Shown here: positions 1 through 11,556 of the stretch, one piece after another
Numbering within the stretch: position 1 is the stretch's first letter
Layout: each line of letters opens with the position of its first letter
Assembly: GCF_958298935.1 (NCBI RefSeq)
Contig: NC_084923.1
Span: 34,936,501-35,000,500, forward strand
Source of the DNA: Phragmites australis
Lineage: Eukaryota; Streptophyta; Magnoliopsida; Poales; Poaceae
Direction of reading: 5' to 3'
DNA length: 64,000 bases
Notes under the pieces: model-generated
Database searches by the model: none
Seen by the model: the letters and a program-made list of their open reading frames with translations, nothing else
What the model was told of the DNA's origin: nothing
Program-made: the position numbers and the translations under genes

Positions 1-540
1 CGCTCTGCCATTCCCACCCTTCTTCTTGCCCAACATGGTCCCCAGTGCTCCTCATGCGCCAAGGCCGCCAACATAACCCCGTGCTCCACGTTGGAACATT
101 TGATTTTATCCTTGGAACATTCGGTTTCTATGGCCGAAACAATTTTATCACAATGTCGAAAAAAAATTTACGAGGAATGGGAATTCGCAAGAACACCATC
201 GAGAATCGGGGCGACTGCAGTGGTATGACGTATGAGGGGGCAGTGGAGGCGCCGATGTGGCGCCAGTGGGTGGGCCATACTTCCACGAGTGGGCCACTCA
301 CGGACTGGGAGAGGGTGCATGCAAAAGGGTACGTGGACCCTAACAGCCCCTGTCCTTTTCTCTTATCGTGAACATAGGGCTAGTACTCTAGATTCTCAAA
401 AATCGGCTAAACTTGCATGTATTTGGAAATTGATCGACATCTGTTGCTACTTGCTCGGCTCTCCTCCTTAGTGTATCATAACGATATCAAGTATCTTGAA
501 TGAATAAAGAGCCTGCCTTACTCGAAACATAATTAACTTT
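1..540. other. Unassigned left-edge sequence
   Basis: No recognisable protein domain. A short open frame on the plus strand gives no family match that I can recognise. The end of the stretch (about 495-515) has an AATAAA-containing motif followed by CTTACTCG, which could be the 3' end of a transcript running in from the left or part of an older repeat. I cannot separate these two readings. Confidence 0.2.
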
Positions 541-548
541 ATGTGTTA

Positions 549-812
549 CTACCTCCATTTTTTTCACATGTTCTATTGGACATTGGCATTGTCTCTAGTA
601 CACATCTTTACCATTATTTTTTCTAAGAATTTTTATTGAAATTTATTGAAAATACAATCATCATTTGAAAGTATTGTTCATGAAAAACATACTAATACCA
701 TTTTAATGCAACAAATATTAATATTTTTGTGTATATTAGTGGTAAAAGTTTCTAAAGTTTGATTGCACATATCCATAAAATTTAGGACATTTATTTGAGA
801 ATGGAGGGAGTG
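549..812. repeat. Stowaway-like MITE (Tc1/mariner type)
   Basis: An AT-rich block of about 264 bp. It starts CTACCTCCATTTTTTTC and ends GAATGGAGGGAGTG, which is the imperfect reverse complement, and it is flanked by TA on both sides (547-548 and 813-814). The CTCCCTCC-type terminus and TA target duplication are the usual signature of grass Stowaway elements. No coding capacity. Confidence 0.7.
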
Positions 813-1126
813 TAAAGGTAAAAACCTTAAACCCGTGGTTGTGTATTTCATTTTGTTGCAGAGCAATATGGGCATATTTGTTGCAATTTGCACAAGAAGT
901 TGCACCATTATAGCAAATGCAATCAAGTTTGTGCAACATTTTTAAGCACTGTATGAAAAAATATCAAACAATCCTTGCAATAGTTTTCAAATTTTCAAAG
1001 TTACGTGGTTTTTCACTTACGAAAATATCTGGCTACCCATAGGGGTATCTAGCCAAGGTACGGTGTGTGGTAGCAGTTAGAGCTGAGTTGACAAGGCACA
1101 TGAACTTTGCAGCAGAGAAGTGAAAC

Positions 1127-1480
1127 CACTACAAGAGAAATGTAGTCATTAAACGACGGGATATTTGGTCGTTAAAAGTCCAAGTTTGGTCGTTAAAAGT
1201 CCAACTGTGGTCGTTAAAAGTTATTAATGACCACAAAAATGTGATCATTAAAGGCTCCATCTTTAAAAGAATTAATGACCACATACAAGTAGCCGTCCTT
1301 AAGTTTTTAAGGATGGGATAACATGTAGTTGTTAATTATGAGGAAATAACAACCACTTACGCTCTATTTACGATCACTTTTTGGTCATTAATAATATTTT
1401 AGCAGGCACTTTGGGAGCATTAACAACCACCATTTAGTATCAACGAGTACCTTTTTGTCACATATAAAGCATTGCAATTC
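1127..1480 (+). mobile_element. CACTA transposon 5' terminus, orphan
   Basis: Begins CACTACAAGAGAAATG, a typical CACTA terminus. Direct and inverted copies of a short subterminal motif follow (TGGTCGTTAAAAGT three times at 1160-1225, then its inverse TTAATGACCAC about 1227-1275). Such arrays are the transposase-binding zone in this superfamily. I see no matching 3' end before the next element at 2304, so this is probably a truncated copy. The right limit is approximate. Confidence 0.55.
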
Positions 1481-2303
1481 TCACTTTCGTAACGCTGAAC
1501 AAAATTTTATTACAATCAGCTTCTTTGTCAAGAAAACCATGGCAAAGACAATTACGATAGATATTCTATTCTAAATTCAAATTATGTATATTAATCATTC
1601 AACATTTGTTGGTACCCCAAAACCCTAGTTTTTGCCTAGATATTGACTTGTGACTTATTTATTTATAGTTTTTGCCTAGATATTGACTTGTAACTTATTT
1701 ATTTATAATTTTTCCACTTGCCAATTTTCAATTGGAACTTTCACTAGAAACTCATGAATTGGAAATTTTCACCTGAAATTTGTGTCTTCAAACTTTTTTT
1801 TTTGGTTCTGATTTGATTCTTTCTTTTTGCTCAATTTTCTTCAGATTGATTTTTTAAACCCTTCTTTGTTTGAGGTTTGGTTGTTTGTTGCATTGAAGAA
1901 GAGAGGGAGGGAGTGAGATTGAAAATAAAAACCAACCGGAGGAGATTCGAACACGAGGTTCAGAAGCCCCCTCACGGCCTCAACCCCCTCCCCCCTTCCC
2001 AGCACACGCATGAGCTTTGAAAGATAAATACAAATTAACTCATCGAGACTTAATAATTTGAAAGGTAGGTGTTGAGGGTTAAATAACGTGAAGTGAAAAT
2101 TATGAGTCAAGAAAATATAACCAATCAATCATCTAAATGCCGATCATCATATGCAATGTGTTGGTTCATTCCTGAAAAGAAAATCATTACAAAATATACT
2201 TTGTCAAGACTTGTTGAAGCTACATGACAAATTAGCATATGAAAAGCTTATAGACATATTAATACCTTGAAAAAAATTGGTAATACTTGAGGTAGTCCTC
2301 TAC
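1481..2303. other. AT-rich intergenic sequence
   Basis: No gene or domain recognised. Contains an exact-looking tandem pair of about 40 bp (listed separately at 1627-1706) and a pyrimidine/purine skewed stretch around 1850-2000. A minus-strand open frame at 1841-2128 has no recognisable similarity. Confidence 0.3.
1627..1706. repeat. Tandem duplication, 40-bp unit x2
   Basis: Two adjacent copies of a 40-bp AT-rich unit (first 1627-1666, second 1667-1706), differing by about one base (TGTGACTT versus TGTAACTT). The near identity indicates a recent slippage or unequal-exchange event. Confidence 0.85.
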
Positions 2304-3288
2304 CACTACTGCAGAAAATGTCATTATTGTCGTTTGAAAAATTACATTACTGCTAGTTTTTGAACCAGCGGTGATTAAGCGGTAGTAATAATTTATGATT
2401 ATCAATACTAGAGTGTTGGTTCAAAATCGCTATCAATATCGGGTATGGAACTGGCACTGAAAATCACTGTAAGTGTTAATTGGTGTATTGAACCGGCATT
2501 GATAATCTCGGTCTTGATTCAACGTTTTTTCCCAAAAAAGCTTAAAAAAAATTTCGCGACCAAGGACACTTGACCAGAGGGTGCCTACCCGAACGCGCCC
2601 AACATTCACAAGTCACGTAATATTCACTCTCATGTGGCAACCAAGACTCGAACTCAAGACCTCATATATAGCCTATGCGCACGTGTGATCCTTCTAACCA
2701 TCTCAGTTATCATCCGTTCGTGAGTATAGTAGCATAATAAATCCTTTTGGTATCTTCTAACCGAACATTTGAATGGTTATTTGGATATTTAAATGTTCTC
2801 AAATGAAAAGATTGTCAACTACAAAGTTGTACATCTCGTCGAGTTCTGCAATTTTTATATAAAGTTTTTCCCTATCCAACTTCGTGTGGAAAAGTTATGA
2901 ATTTTTTAATGTGAGCTGTCATCGACCACTACTGCAACTTTATTGTAATTATTTGGGTATTTAAATGACCTCAAATTAAAAAGTTTTCAACTACAAAGTT
3001 TTATATCTCATCGAGAGCTATAATTTTAATATAAAGTTTTTTCCCATCTGACTTGGTGTGAAAAAACTATGAATTTTTTAAGATGACCTGTAACAGTCTA
3101 GAACCGGCACCAATACAGCCACTATCAGTGCCAACCAATACTGATAATGACTATCAGTGTCGGTTCTTTGCTCCTCAGTCGTTGTTCGCGCAAGGAAGTT
3201 TAATAACCGGTACTGATATGTCTTCAATGCCGATTACTGTTGAAACAGCACTGATGGGGCGCTACATATGTGGTGTTCTGTAGTAGTG
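2304..3288. mobile_element. Non-autonomous CACTA element, 985 bp
   Basis: Starts CACTACTGCAGAAA and ends TTCTGTAGTAGTG, the imperfect inverse. Flanking triplets are TAC and CAC (two of three match). Subterminal zones repeat a motif around ACCGGCACTGATA in both orientations (about 2350-2510 and 3100-3260). It has no transposase. Inside are a tRNA-like segment (about 2620-2710, see separate entry) and a diverged tandem duplication of about 170 bp (2777-2948 and 2949-3095). It abuts the next CACTA element, which begins 5 bp downstream. Confidence 0.7.
2620..2710 (-). repeat. tRNA-like (Pol III A/B box) segment inside CACTA
   Basis: Read on the minus strand, this contains AACTGAGATGGTTAGAAGG followed about 40 bp later by CTTGAGTTCGAGTCTT, resembling the A and B boxes of a tRNA promoter at tRNA-like spacing. 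It is not a good tRNA gene, because I cannot form an acceptor stem. Most likely it is a tRNA-derived SINE fragment carried by the CACTA element. A related arrangement occurs at about 12630-12690. Confidence 0.45.
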
Positions 3289-3714
3289 CACTCACTATGT
3301 AAGAAACAAACATAGAAGACACCACATTAGTGGCGGCCCCTCAGAAACCATCACTAATATCATATTAGTGATAGGAGAGAAAATCACCAGTCACTAAAGA
3401 CCGCAATGACGGCTCACATGAAAGCCCGTCACTAATGACTCTTTCATTAGTGAGGGTAGAGACAGCACACATCACAAAAGATAGTCTCTAGGCCATATAG
3501 TGTCAAGCCCACTCATCAGTGATAGGTGATAACTACACCCGCCACTGATGATTGAGTCATTAGTGATAGCTATTTTAGTTACCTATCACGAATGACTAAT
3601 TCATATTTTAAGATTTCTATGCTGAGTAGCTCGCCTAAATAGTGTCTGTCCGTCGGCTGCTCAGCACAGGAGGCGATTTTGTTGAAGACCAACCAAAATC
3701 TTGGTGATTTGAAG

Positions 3715-3965
3715 TTTGGATTGTCCCTTGGCGTTTGAAGGTTTGCATCCCCCCTTCCTTCTCCTCTTACTCCTATTTGGTGGAATCTAGGGTTTGAATT
3801 AGAATCAATAATTTTGCTCATTCTCTCAAATCTTTATACATGTGGATTGTCCCGTGGCACTTGAAGGTATGCATCCCCCCTCTCTTCCTCCTCCTCTTGC
3901 TCCTATTTGGTGGATTCTAGGGTTTGAGTTGGAATCAACAATTGTGCTCCTTCTCTCAAATCTTG
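3715..3965. repeat. Diverged tandem duplication, about 120-bp unit
   Basis: Two adjacent units (about 3717-3838 and 3842-3965) share the order GGATTGTCCC, GGCNTTTGAAGG, GCATCCCCCC, TCCTATTTGGTGGA, CTAGGGTTTGA and CTTCTCTCAAATCTT. They lie between the CACTA 5' subterminal repeats and the transposase and may be untranslated leader of the element. Confidence 0.7.
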
Positions 3966-4530
3966 ATATGTATATTGTGCAATTATGTTACTTATATTCC
4001 TAAAAGTGAATTTAGTTTGTTTTACCTACGTCTCCCGTTTGAGAGTGTTTGATTATAAATATGACTTAGCAAAATGTCATATTTATAAGAAGATACTCTT
4101 GAATTGTCCATAAATTTTGGACAGTTCGAGTATATATGGCTCGAGTAGGTTTATGTGCTCTTGTACGGTTCTAGAGAGAATTACGGAGGCATCTCTCTGT
4201 TGTTCTCTGAATACACACCCTCTTGGCTCATTGTCAAAATGTGTATTTGGATAACAAAGGGGAGATGCTGCTAAAATTTTCTCTAGAATCATGAAACCTA
4301 CTCGGGTCATATATCCTCGAATGGGATTAGGACCTTTCTTTGTCTATGTAGAGATTAGGATCTTTCGCCATAAACAAGATGATTATATTTGGATGTTAAT
4401 TGTTGGCTTGAATCTCACTAGAACACACGCACCCACTTAATTTAGTTAAATTTAGTTAGAATTTTTATACTTATACATTTGTTTCTACTCTGTCATTTCT
4501 ATAAACAATGAATATCTTTTTAATTTGTAG

Positions 4531-7500
4531 ATGGTGGACCGAAGTTGGATGTACCTTGATTGTCGTGTTTGTAACAAGTACATGAGCAGGGTGAAGTTTT
4601 TCATGAGTGTCGCGATAATGGATATGGAAGGTCAGGGTAAAACAGCAATGTGGTGTCCATGCTATAATTGCAAGAATGAGAAGAAGTTCTCAAAACAAAA
4701 TAATATGTACAATCACTTGATAAGGCGTGGATTCAAAGAGAGGTATCACATTTGGAACAAACATGGCGAGGAAGGCCTTAACAAAGGGGAAATGGATTGG
4801 GTCCTCCCCTACAACAGTATGGATCAAGGATTACCGCCAGCCTGTGATATGGATCATAATCACAACAGCGTAGACATATTAGGATTCAATTATGGCTACT
4901 TGGATTTGGTGAAGAATATGGACCAAATGGTGCATAATGTTGATGGGCACGATGAGTATAGTGATGGTGAGTTTGCCAAATTCTAGAAACTAGTGTGAGA
5001 CTCGAAGATACCATTTTATCCTGGCTATAAGGAGAAATACACGTTGCTGTTTACGGCACTTACGCTTTTACAGTTGAAGGCAACCCATCGTTGGTTTGAT
5101 AGGAGTTTCAAAGCATTGTTGCGTCTACCAAGGGACATGCTACCAAAGGGAACAAGGTGCCCAAGACCGTCTACGACACGAATAATATAATTTGTCCTTT
5201 GGGATTAGAAATAGAAAAATACATGCATGTAAGGAGATTGTGTCCGGTTTTGTGGAGAGTATGCAGACCTGGATTGATGTCCTGTTTGTTGAACCCATCG
5301 ATATAAGTGTAGAAATGATGGTGGGGACGTGGAGAACCGTAGCAAGAGAAAAGGGCCTCCTAGGAAGGTGGTGTGGTATTTCTCTATAATTCCTCGTTCA
5401 AAGTGTTTGTTCGTGAACGTAAAGGAGTCCTAATTGTTACGATGGTACAAGGAGGGTCGTAAAAATGACACAATGATACGGCACCCCGCATATTTTACTC
5501 AGTGGTAAACCATTAATTCCACATTTAGTTGGTTCGCTAAGAAATATTAGATTTACAATGAGCATAGATGGCATGAATCCATTGGGTAACATGAGTATCT
5601 CACATAGCACCTGGCCTATTTTACTGTCTATCTACAACCTTCTACCTTGACTTTGTAAAAAGCGAAAATACATTATGTTGTTGGCCTTAATTCCTGGTCT
5701 GAGGCAATATGGCAATGACATCGATATGTACCTTAGGACTTTGGTTGATGATCTTAAAAGACTCTGGTCTAAAGGCATTGAGGTTTAGGATTAGTACAAG
5801 CGAGAATACTTCACCTTGCATGCCATGTTATTCGTCATCATCAATGATCTACCAGCACTTCGTAACGTGTTAGGGTAGAGTAAAAGAAAAGGTGAAGTTT
5901 GCCCCTAATGCTTAGATAACACTGAGAGTGTGTGGTTGATTGAGTCAAACAAAACAGTATACATGCGGCATCAACATTTCCTTTCCACAAACCATCCATA
6001 CTGGAAAATGAAGTCTTAGTTTGATGGCATAAGGGAAAAAGTGTCACCTCCAAGGTATTTCAGTAGGCAAGATGTCTATGATCTTGTTAAGAATATCAAT
6101 GTTGTCCTTGGCAAGCGAAAACGATCCTCCAAGAGTGATGAAAATGGAATGTGGAATAAAAAATCAATTCTCTAGGAGTTTGATTGCTGGAAGTACTTAG
6201 ACATTCGCCACTCTATTGACCTCATGCACGTAGAGAAGAATATCTTCGATAGTCTCCTCGATACAATGCTCAATATGAAGGGGAAAATAAAGGATCATGA
6301 AAACACATGAGCTAACCTTGAAGAAATGGACTTAAGGCCAGAGCTTCATGCCAAGGATACGGATAAAGGAAAATTCCTACCCCTATCTTGCATCACCCTA
6401 TCCAAGAAGGAGAAAAAAAGAATTTTGTGAGTTTTGCACAGTGTGAAAGTTCCCTCTGGTTACTCATCCAACATTAGAAGACTCGTTTTGGTGAAAGAGC
6501 TAAAATGGTTGGTGGCATGAAGACTCATGATTTCCATATGATGTTGATGCAGATGATTGCAGTTGGAATTAGAAACATGTTGCCAATTGGTGTTCGAGAG
6601 GCTATCATGAGCTTGTGTTTTTTTTTTAATTCAATTGGTTAGAAGGTACTCGATATGAAGTGCTAGCCGAGCTAGAAAAAAGACATTTCGAGACTCTATG
6701 TCTTATCGAGAAGTATTTCCTACCATCCTTCTTCAATATCATGATCCATCTCACTACTCACTGTATGAAGGAGATTTATTTTCTTAACCCCGTGTTCTTA
6801 CATCAGATGATACATATGAGAGATTCATGGGTGTTCTCAAGTAGTACGTAATGAATCAAGCTTTGCCTGAGGGTTGCATCGCACAATGTTACTCTATGAA
6901 GAAGGTAGTATAGTGGTGCATTGATTACACGGACCCAGACAACCCAATTGATGTACCTCATTCTTGCCACGAGGGTAGGCTCACTGGTCAAGGTATTCTG
7001 GGAAAACATGCAATTACTCTTGAGCCAAAGGCATATAACCAAACTTATTTTCTCTTGTTGCAACAAATGAGCGAAGTGTCCCCATATATCGATGAGCACA
7101 AGCAGTTGCTTCTTCAAGGGAATCCAGGACAGACCAAAGCTTGGCTTGCGAAGCAAAATATGCAAAGGTTCAACACTTAGTTTTGAGACCGAATCAATCA
7201 ATCGAGTTCTCCTACAAGTGATTTGATCAAGAAACTAGCAGTGGACCCTATATACACAATTACAACATATCAAGGGTATGATATAAACAATTACATATTT
7301 TACACGGTTGTCCAAGATCAGGAAAGCACATATCAGAAAAGTGGTGTCTGTATAGATGCTTAAGATAATAACATGCACATGAACACATACTACGTTCAGA
7401 TAGGAGATATGAGAGCTGGATTACATGGGATTCAAGGTACCCCTGCTTCGGTGTCGTTGGGTACACGAGACAAAAGGTATTACGAAAGACAAATAGGGAT

Positions 7501-7690
7501 TCACTAGTGTTAATTTCAAATATGTCAGATATAAGGACGAATCTTTCGTACTCGCTAAACAAGTCACCCATGTGTTATATGTGACTGACATGGCAAATAA
7601 GAAACTTCATGTTGCATAGAATGAGAAGACTTCATACATGTGTTCTGACAAATAACAAAGGGATCTATGTTAAGAAAGCACGAAAATAGT
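4531..7690 (+). pseudogene. CACTA (TNP2-type) transposase remnant
   Basis: The first part, 4531-4986, is an open 151-codon segment matching the transposase-associated N-terminal domain of plant CACTA elements: MVDRSWM start, CPCYNCKN zinc-ligand-like motif, HLIRRGFKERYHIWNKHGE. Downstream, broken by frameshifts and stops, are recognisable blocks of the TNP2 catalytic region: ICPLGLE near 5190, SIDGMNPLG near 5560, YKREYFTLHAMLF near 5800, and HSIDLMHVEKNI near 6215. Further C-terminal blocks include ELEKRHFETLCLIEKYF near 6665 and NTYYVQI near 7380. The order is that of an intact element, so this is in-place decay and not a rearrangement. It cannot encode an active transposase. Confidence 0.85.
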
Positions 7691-7827
7691 GAGTACATGC
7701 CAAATGATGCATGAATTAATGTAACCTTAAATTTGTAATATTTGTAATATTCAATTAAGTCTAAATTTCATGTGAATTGAAACCCTAAGTTTAAATCTAT
7801 GACACTGTCAATATCTTGTTATTGTAT

Positions 7828-7925
7828 TTTGATGAATTTAGATTACTTGTGATGAACTTTCATGAATTTTGATGAATTCTGATGAATTTCGATGAATTTA
7901 GATGAATTTAGATGAATTTCTAACT
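7828..7925. repeat. Short tandem repeat, GATGAATTT-type
   Basis: Roughly eight imperfect copies of a 10-11-bp unit (GATGAATTT plus C, T or AGAT) in the AT-rich tail of the CACTA element. Slippage-type minisatellite with no coding frame. Confidence 0.8.
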
Positions 7926-8039
7926 ATTTTTGAACTAATAATTTCTAAATTCTAACTAGGCTAAATCTAAATCAATATTCCCATATGGGGTTTTCTAATT
8001 AGTAATTTCTAATTAACTAATTTACTAACTTCAGCAAAC

Positions 8040-10120
8040 TCAGTAGTGAAAGTCATTAGTGATGGGTAGTAAAGGTAGTGGTGACGGGTGACAACAATGA
8101 CCCGTCACTAATATCACTAATGTGAAAGTCATTAGTGATAGTTATAACCCGTTACTAATTACTAGTCTATATATAACTCAAACCCTAGCACCAAACCTCT
8201 TCTTTCCCTATTTTGCCTAACTCCCAAGCGCCCTTGTCCTGCCGACGCCACCGCCCTCGTCCTCCCACCGCCGCCTGATGCCGGCCTTCACTCTCGGCTC
8301 TCGCATCTCGCCAGGCACCAGCAGTCGTCGCAGGTCACGACCACACCGGTGGACACCCGCGTCTCCAGCCAGCAGCCACCCCGCCCTCCCGCGCCTACAG
8401 CCGGAAGCCGACCAGCCCACCCGCCCGTGCCTCCACTCCCTCTAGCCAGCAGCCGCCCCACCTACGCTCGTCCTTCCCCCTCATTTCCCCCATGGTATGG
8501 ACTGGTTCCCCTCTGATTTCCTCATCTTTTGGGGGCTGCCATGGTAAGGGCGGTGCTGTGGTGGTGTTGCAACAAGGAGAGAAGGCCGGGAGGTGTTGCG
8601 GTAAAGGAAGTGGAAGGGAATCGTCGATCAGGTCAATGTTTAGTTGGTTGTCGTTGTGATTTCTTCATTTCCAGTGAGTTCCCCTTGTGCAATGGAGGTT
8701 AGGGAACCTGTTGCCATGTGTTTTCAGGGTTTCTGCGCGCTGTTGTACGGGGCAGTTCTACTGTTCAGTGTGTTTTAGCTATCTAAATAATTTTCCTGCA
8801 AAAGTGGTTAACTAAGAAAGTTGTAGATTACTCTGAAACCTAGCTTCTATATAAATTTCAGAATTTTTGGATGTGTAGTTTGAGAGTAATCTATGTTGGA
8901 TGCCTGCTGTGTTGCTGTGTCAGGTCTTTTAGACAGCCCTGTTCGAGGTTAGTTTTAGTGATCCTAAAGATTTTTATGATTTTTCTCATAATAACGAAAG
9001 TTGTAGACAATGGGAAGTTTTAGCTTCTGTCAAACTTTAAGAATTTTTGGAGTAGAATCCTGTCCGTTGTGGCCCGAGGATGGGTGCTGGTCTGGAAACA
9101 GAGAGATGTTCTGTTCTCTGTTTTCCGTTTACGCTCAGTTGCAGTAGGAATTAAAATGTGGTATCTCCACAGAAGTCGTAACTTTCATTCTGCAATTTTC
9201 AGAAATGCTATTATTTGCTATCATATCACGTGTACATTAAAATATAAAAGAAAGAAGCAGCATTGCTACAGTTAACCGAGCACAACATTTGCTGTTTCGC
9301 CTGTTTATCGGGTTGGCATGTAGGAGCCCTTTTCCTACAGTATGTATATACTCAAGTATTTTTTATTGTGGAATATTATATTGTGGAATATTATTATAAT
9401 TTCTCATGTATTTTTTATTGTGAAATATTATTATACTTGCTCATATTATCGCAATATTATCTTTTATATATACATGTTGTTCAGTTCTTTCTTTGCACAT
9501 GATATTCAATGCCTATATGCGCAAAATGCTATTAAATCTTTGTAAGGTCATGCTTATGTGCTGTGTTATCTATTTTTTCTTTGATGATGAGATTTAGGAA
9601 ATTAAAATATATTTGTAAGAAAAATCCTAAAAGTGAATTTAGTTAGCGTCACCTATATCTTCCGTTCAAGAGTATTTAATTATAAATATGACTTAGCAAC
9701 ATGTCATATTTATAAGAAGATGATCCTAAATTATCCATAAATTTTGGATAATTCGAGAATACGTGGGTCAAGTAGGTTTATGTGCTCTTGTATGGTTCTA
9801 GAGATAATTTTAGTGATATCCCTCTATTGTTCTCCAGATACACACCCTCCTGGCTTGTTGTCAAGATGTGTATTTGAAAAATAGTAGAGAGATGCTGCCA
9901 AAATTTTCTCTAGAATCATACAAGAGCATAGAAACCTACTTGGACCATATATCATTGAATGAGATTAAGACCTATCGTTGCTTATGTAGAAACTAGGATC
10001 CTTCACTATAGATAAGATGTATCATATTTGGATGTTAATTTATATTTATAAGAAAATCCTAAAAGCAAATACAGTTACTATATTTGGATGTTAATTGTAT
10101 CTACTCTATCGTTTCTATTA
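8040..10120 (+). mobile_element. Truncated second CACTA copy (5' half)
   Basis: About 9610-10050 is a diverged direct repeat of about 4005-4425. It shares AAGTGAATTTAGTT, TTATAAATATGACTTAGCAA, ATGTCATATTTATAAGAAGA, TAGGTTTATGTGCTCTTGTA and AATTTTCTCTAGAATCAT in order. In the first copy the transposase start follows about 100 bp later. Here unrelated sequence follows at about 10120, so the copy is cut off just before the coding region. Between 8170 and 9600 lies sequence absent from the first copy: a GC-rich block (8215-8490, CCGCC-rich) and two related AAGTTGTAG-containing stretches (about 8800-8900 and 8940-9060). This block may be captured host DNA or a nested repeat. Confidence 0.5.
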
Positions 10121-11204
10121 GATGTATGCCAATGAGTCTTCATGAGGATCCTCTAACGAAGGGCAGTCTCTCAGTCAGACGTCTATATCCCTCAGCCCTC
10201 TCGACAGCTCCATCCCTAGTGATCACCACCGGGCTCCGAATGGATTGCCTTGAATCAGAAATCTGGAACAAATTTAGAGTGGAGTCCGTATCGGCTTAGG
10301 ATAGAAGAGAGGGCTCGCTGCTCTGGCTGCCAACACAACCATGGCGTGTGAAAAGGCCAGGGAAGGTACCGTACTTGGGGGTATCGAAGGCACATAAAAC
10401 ACACATGTAGCCACCTATTCGGAGGATCGCCCATATTTCGATCCGAGAAAAGACATCAAGCAAATCCAAGTATTTATTTTCATTACTAATAACTTGCACA
10501 TCCAAAGGACGTTTACAAAGGAGGTATTAACAAACGAAAAACAAATCCTAAGAGAGCAACCCAAGAGAAAAAAGAGTACAAGGTGACAATCAAGGATGCT
10601 ACAATCGGTAGCGCTTGTCGCGACTAATGCACTTCATCTGCTGCCTATGACTATGAAGGCTAATATAGTAGCCAATCCCTAAGTCCCCAGCGGATGAGGA
10701 AGAGGACGTAACAAACTCCGTCATGGCCCTATTCAGCTCCTCCTCAACATTTTTCTTCTTTGCCCTGACCCCCTCCACCTTCTCCTCCGCATTAATCTCC
10801 CTCTCCTAAGAATCTCAGTCGACCTCCTCTTCATCATCATAGATTGTGATGATCTCGACTGGAGCAACCGGTTGGATCGGAGGCCGAGACGGAGCAATGG
10901 GTGGTAGACTCCTCTGCAAGGAGGGGAGTATCATGGCCGTCAACTCCAATCCCGCAAGTATCAGCGCTGACGCTAAAGGAGACCTCGCCATCGAGAATGT
11001 TGACACTCTGATGATGAGGAGGAGGACGCCATACTCTAAAAAACTAAGGAGAAACGCTCCCCTACACAAGTAGGGAAGGATCAGCTAGGTGAACCCCAGT
11101 TTTTATAGCCAGGCTGAATGGTTGCACACTCCTAGGGAAGGAAACAGAATAATTGTGGGCATCGTTTCGCGGCGATTCCAATTACTCCCCCTGGGGGGCT
11201 CGTG

Positions 11205-11556
11205 GCCATGCCCCGACTGATCCCCGTCCATGTGGCATCATCCTGCATCGCACCTGGGTTTTTTGTGCACACGTCCCATTGGATTCATAAACCAGACCCC
11301 TTTTGGTGCATGCAAGGAGCAGGGGTGCCAGACCCCAAGCAAAACTGCACATAACCCCGTCAAATGCACCACCATTAGCTGAAAGGCTCGTGGCCACGTC
11401 CTGGCTAATACATGTCCACATGGTGGCATCCTACGGTGGCACCCTGGGTTTTTGTGCATCTATCTCGTCGCATTTATGAACCTAGCCCCTTCCGATGCAT
11501 GCAAGAATCGTGGTTACAAGACCCCAAGCGAGACTGTACACAACCCCATCAGATGC
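11205..11556. repeat. Diverged tandem duplication, about 185-bp unit
   Basis: Unit one (about 11205-11390) and unit two (about 11391-11556) both contain CTCGTGGCCA, CATGTGG/CACATGG, GGGTTTTTGTGCA, ATTTATGAACC-type, GATGCATGCAAG and AGACCCCAAGC in the same order. The CACTA element at 11557 is inserted at the end of unit two. Confidence 0.75.

Larger units (their letters stand above)
3293..8170 (+). mobile_element. Decayed CACTA (En/Spm) transposon
   Basis: The 5' terminus is CACTATGTAAGAAAC, the same terminal family as the element at 11557. Subterminal copies of the ATTAGTGACGG/TGACTCATTAGTGA motif follow in both orientations (3320-3600). Then come an upstream region with a diverged tandem repeat (about 3715-3960), the transposase remnant (4531-7690), an AT-rich stretch and a second set of ATTAGTGATGGGT repeats (8040-8165). 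I do not see a clean CATAGTG 3' terminus, so the right boundary is inferred from the end of the subterminal repeats. Alternatively those repeats belong to the neighbouring copy at 8040-10120. Confidence 0.6.

Noticed and set aside
45..371. 108-codon open frame at the left edge
   Set aside because: No recognisable family, no splice context, and composition like the surrounding non-coding DNA.
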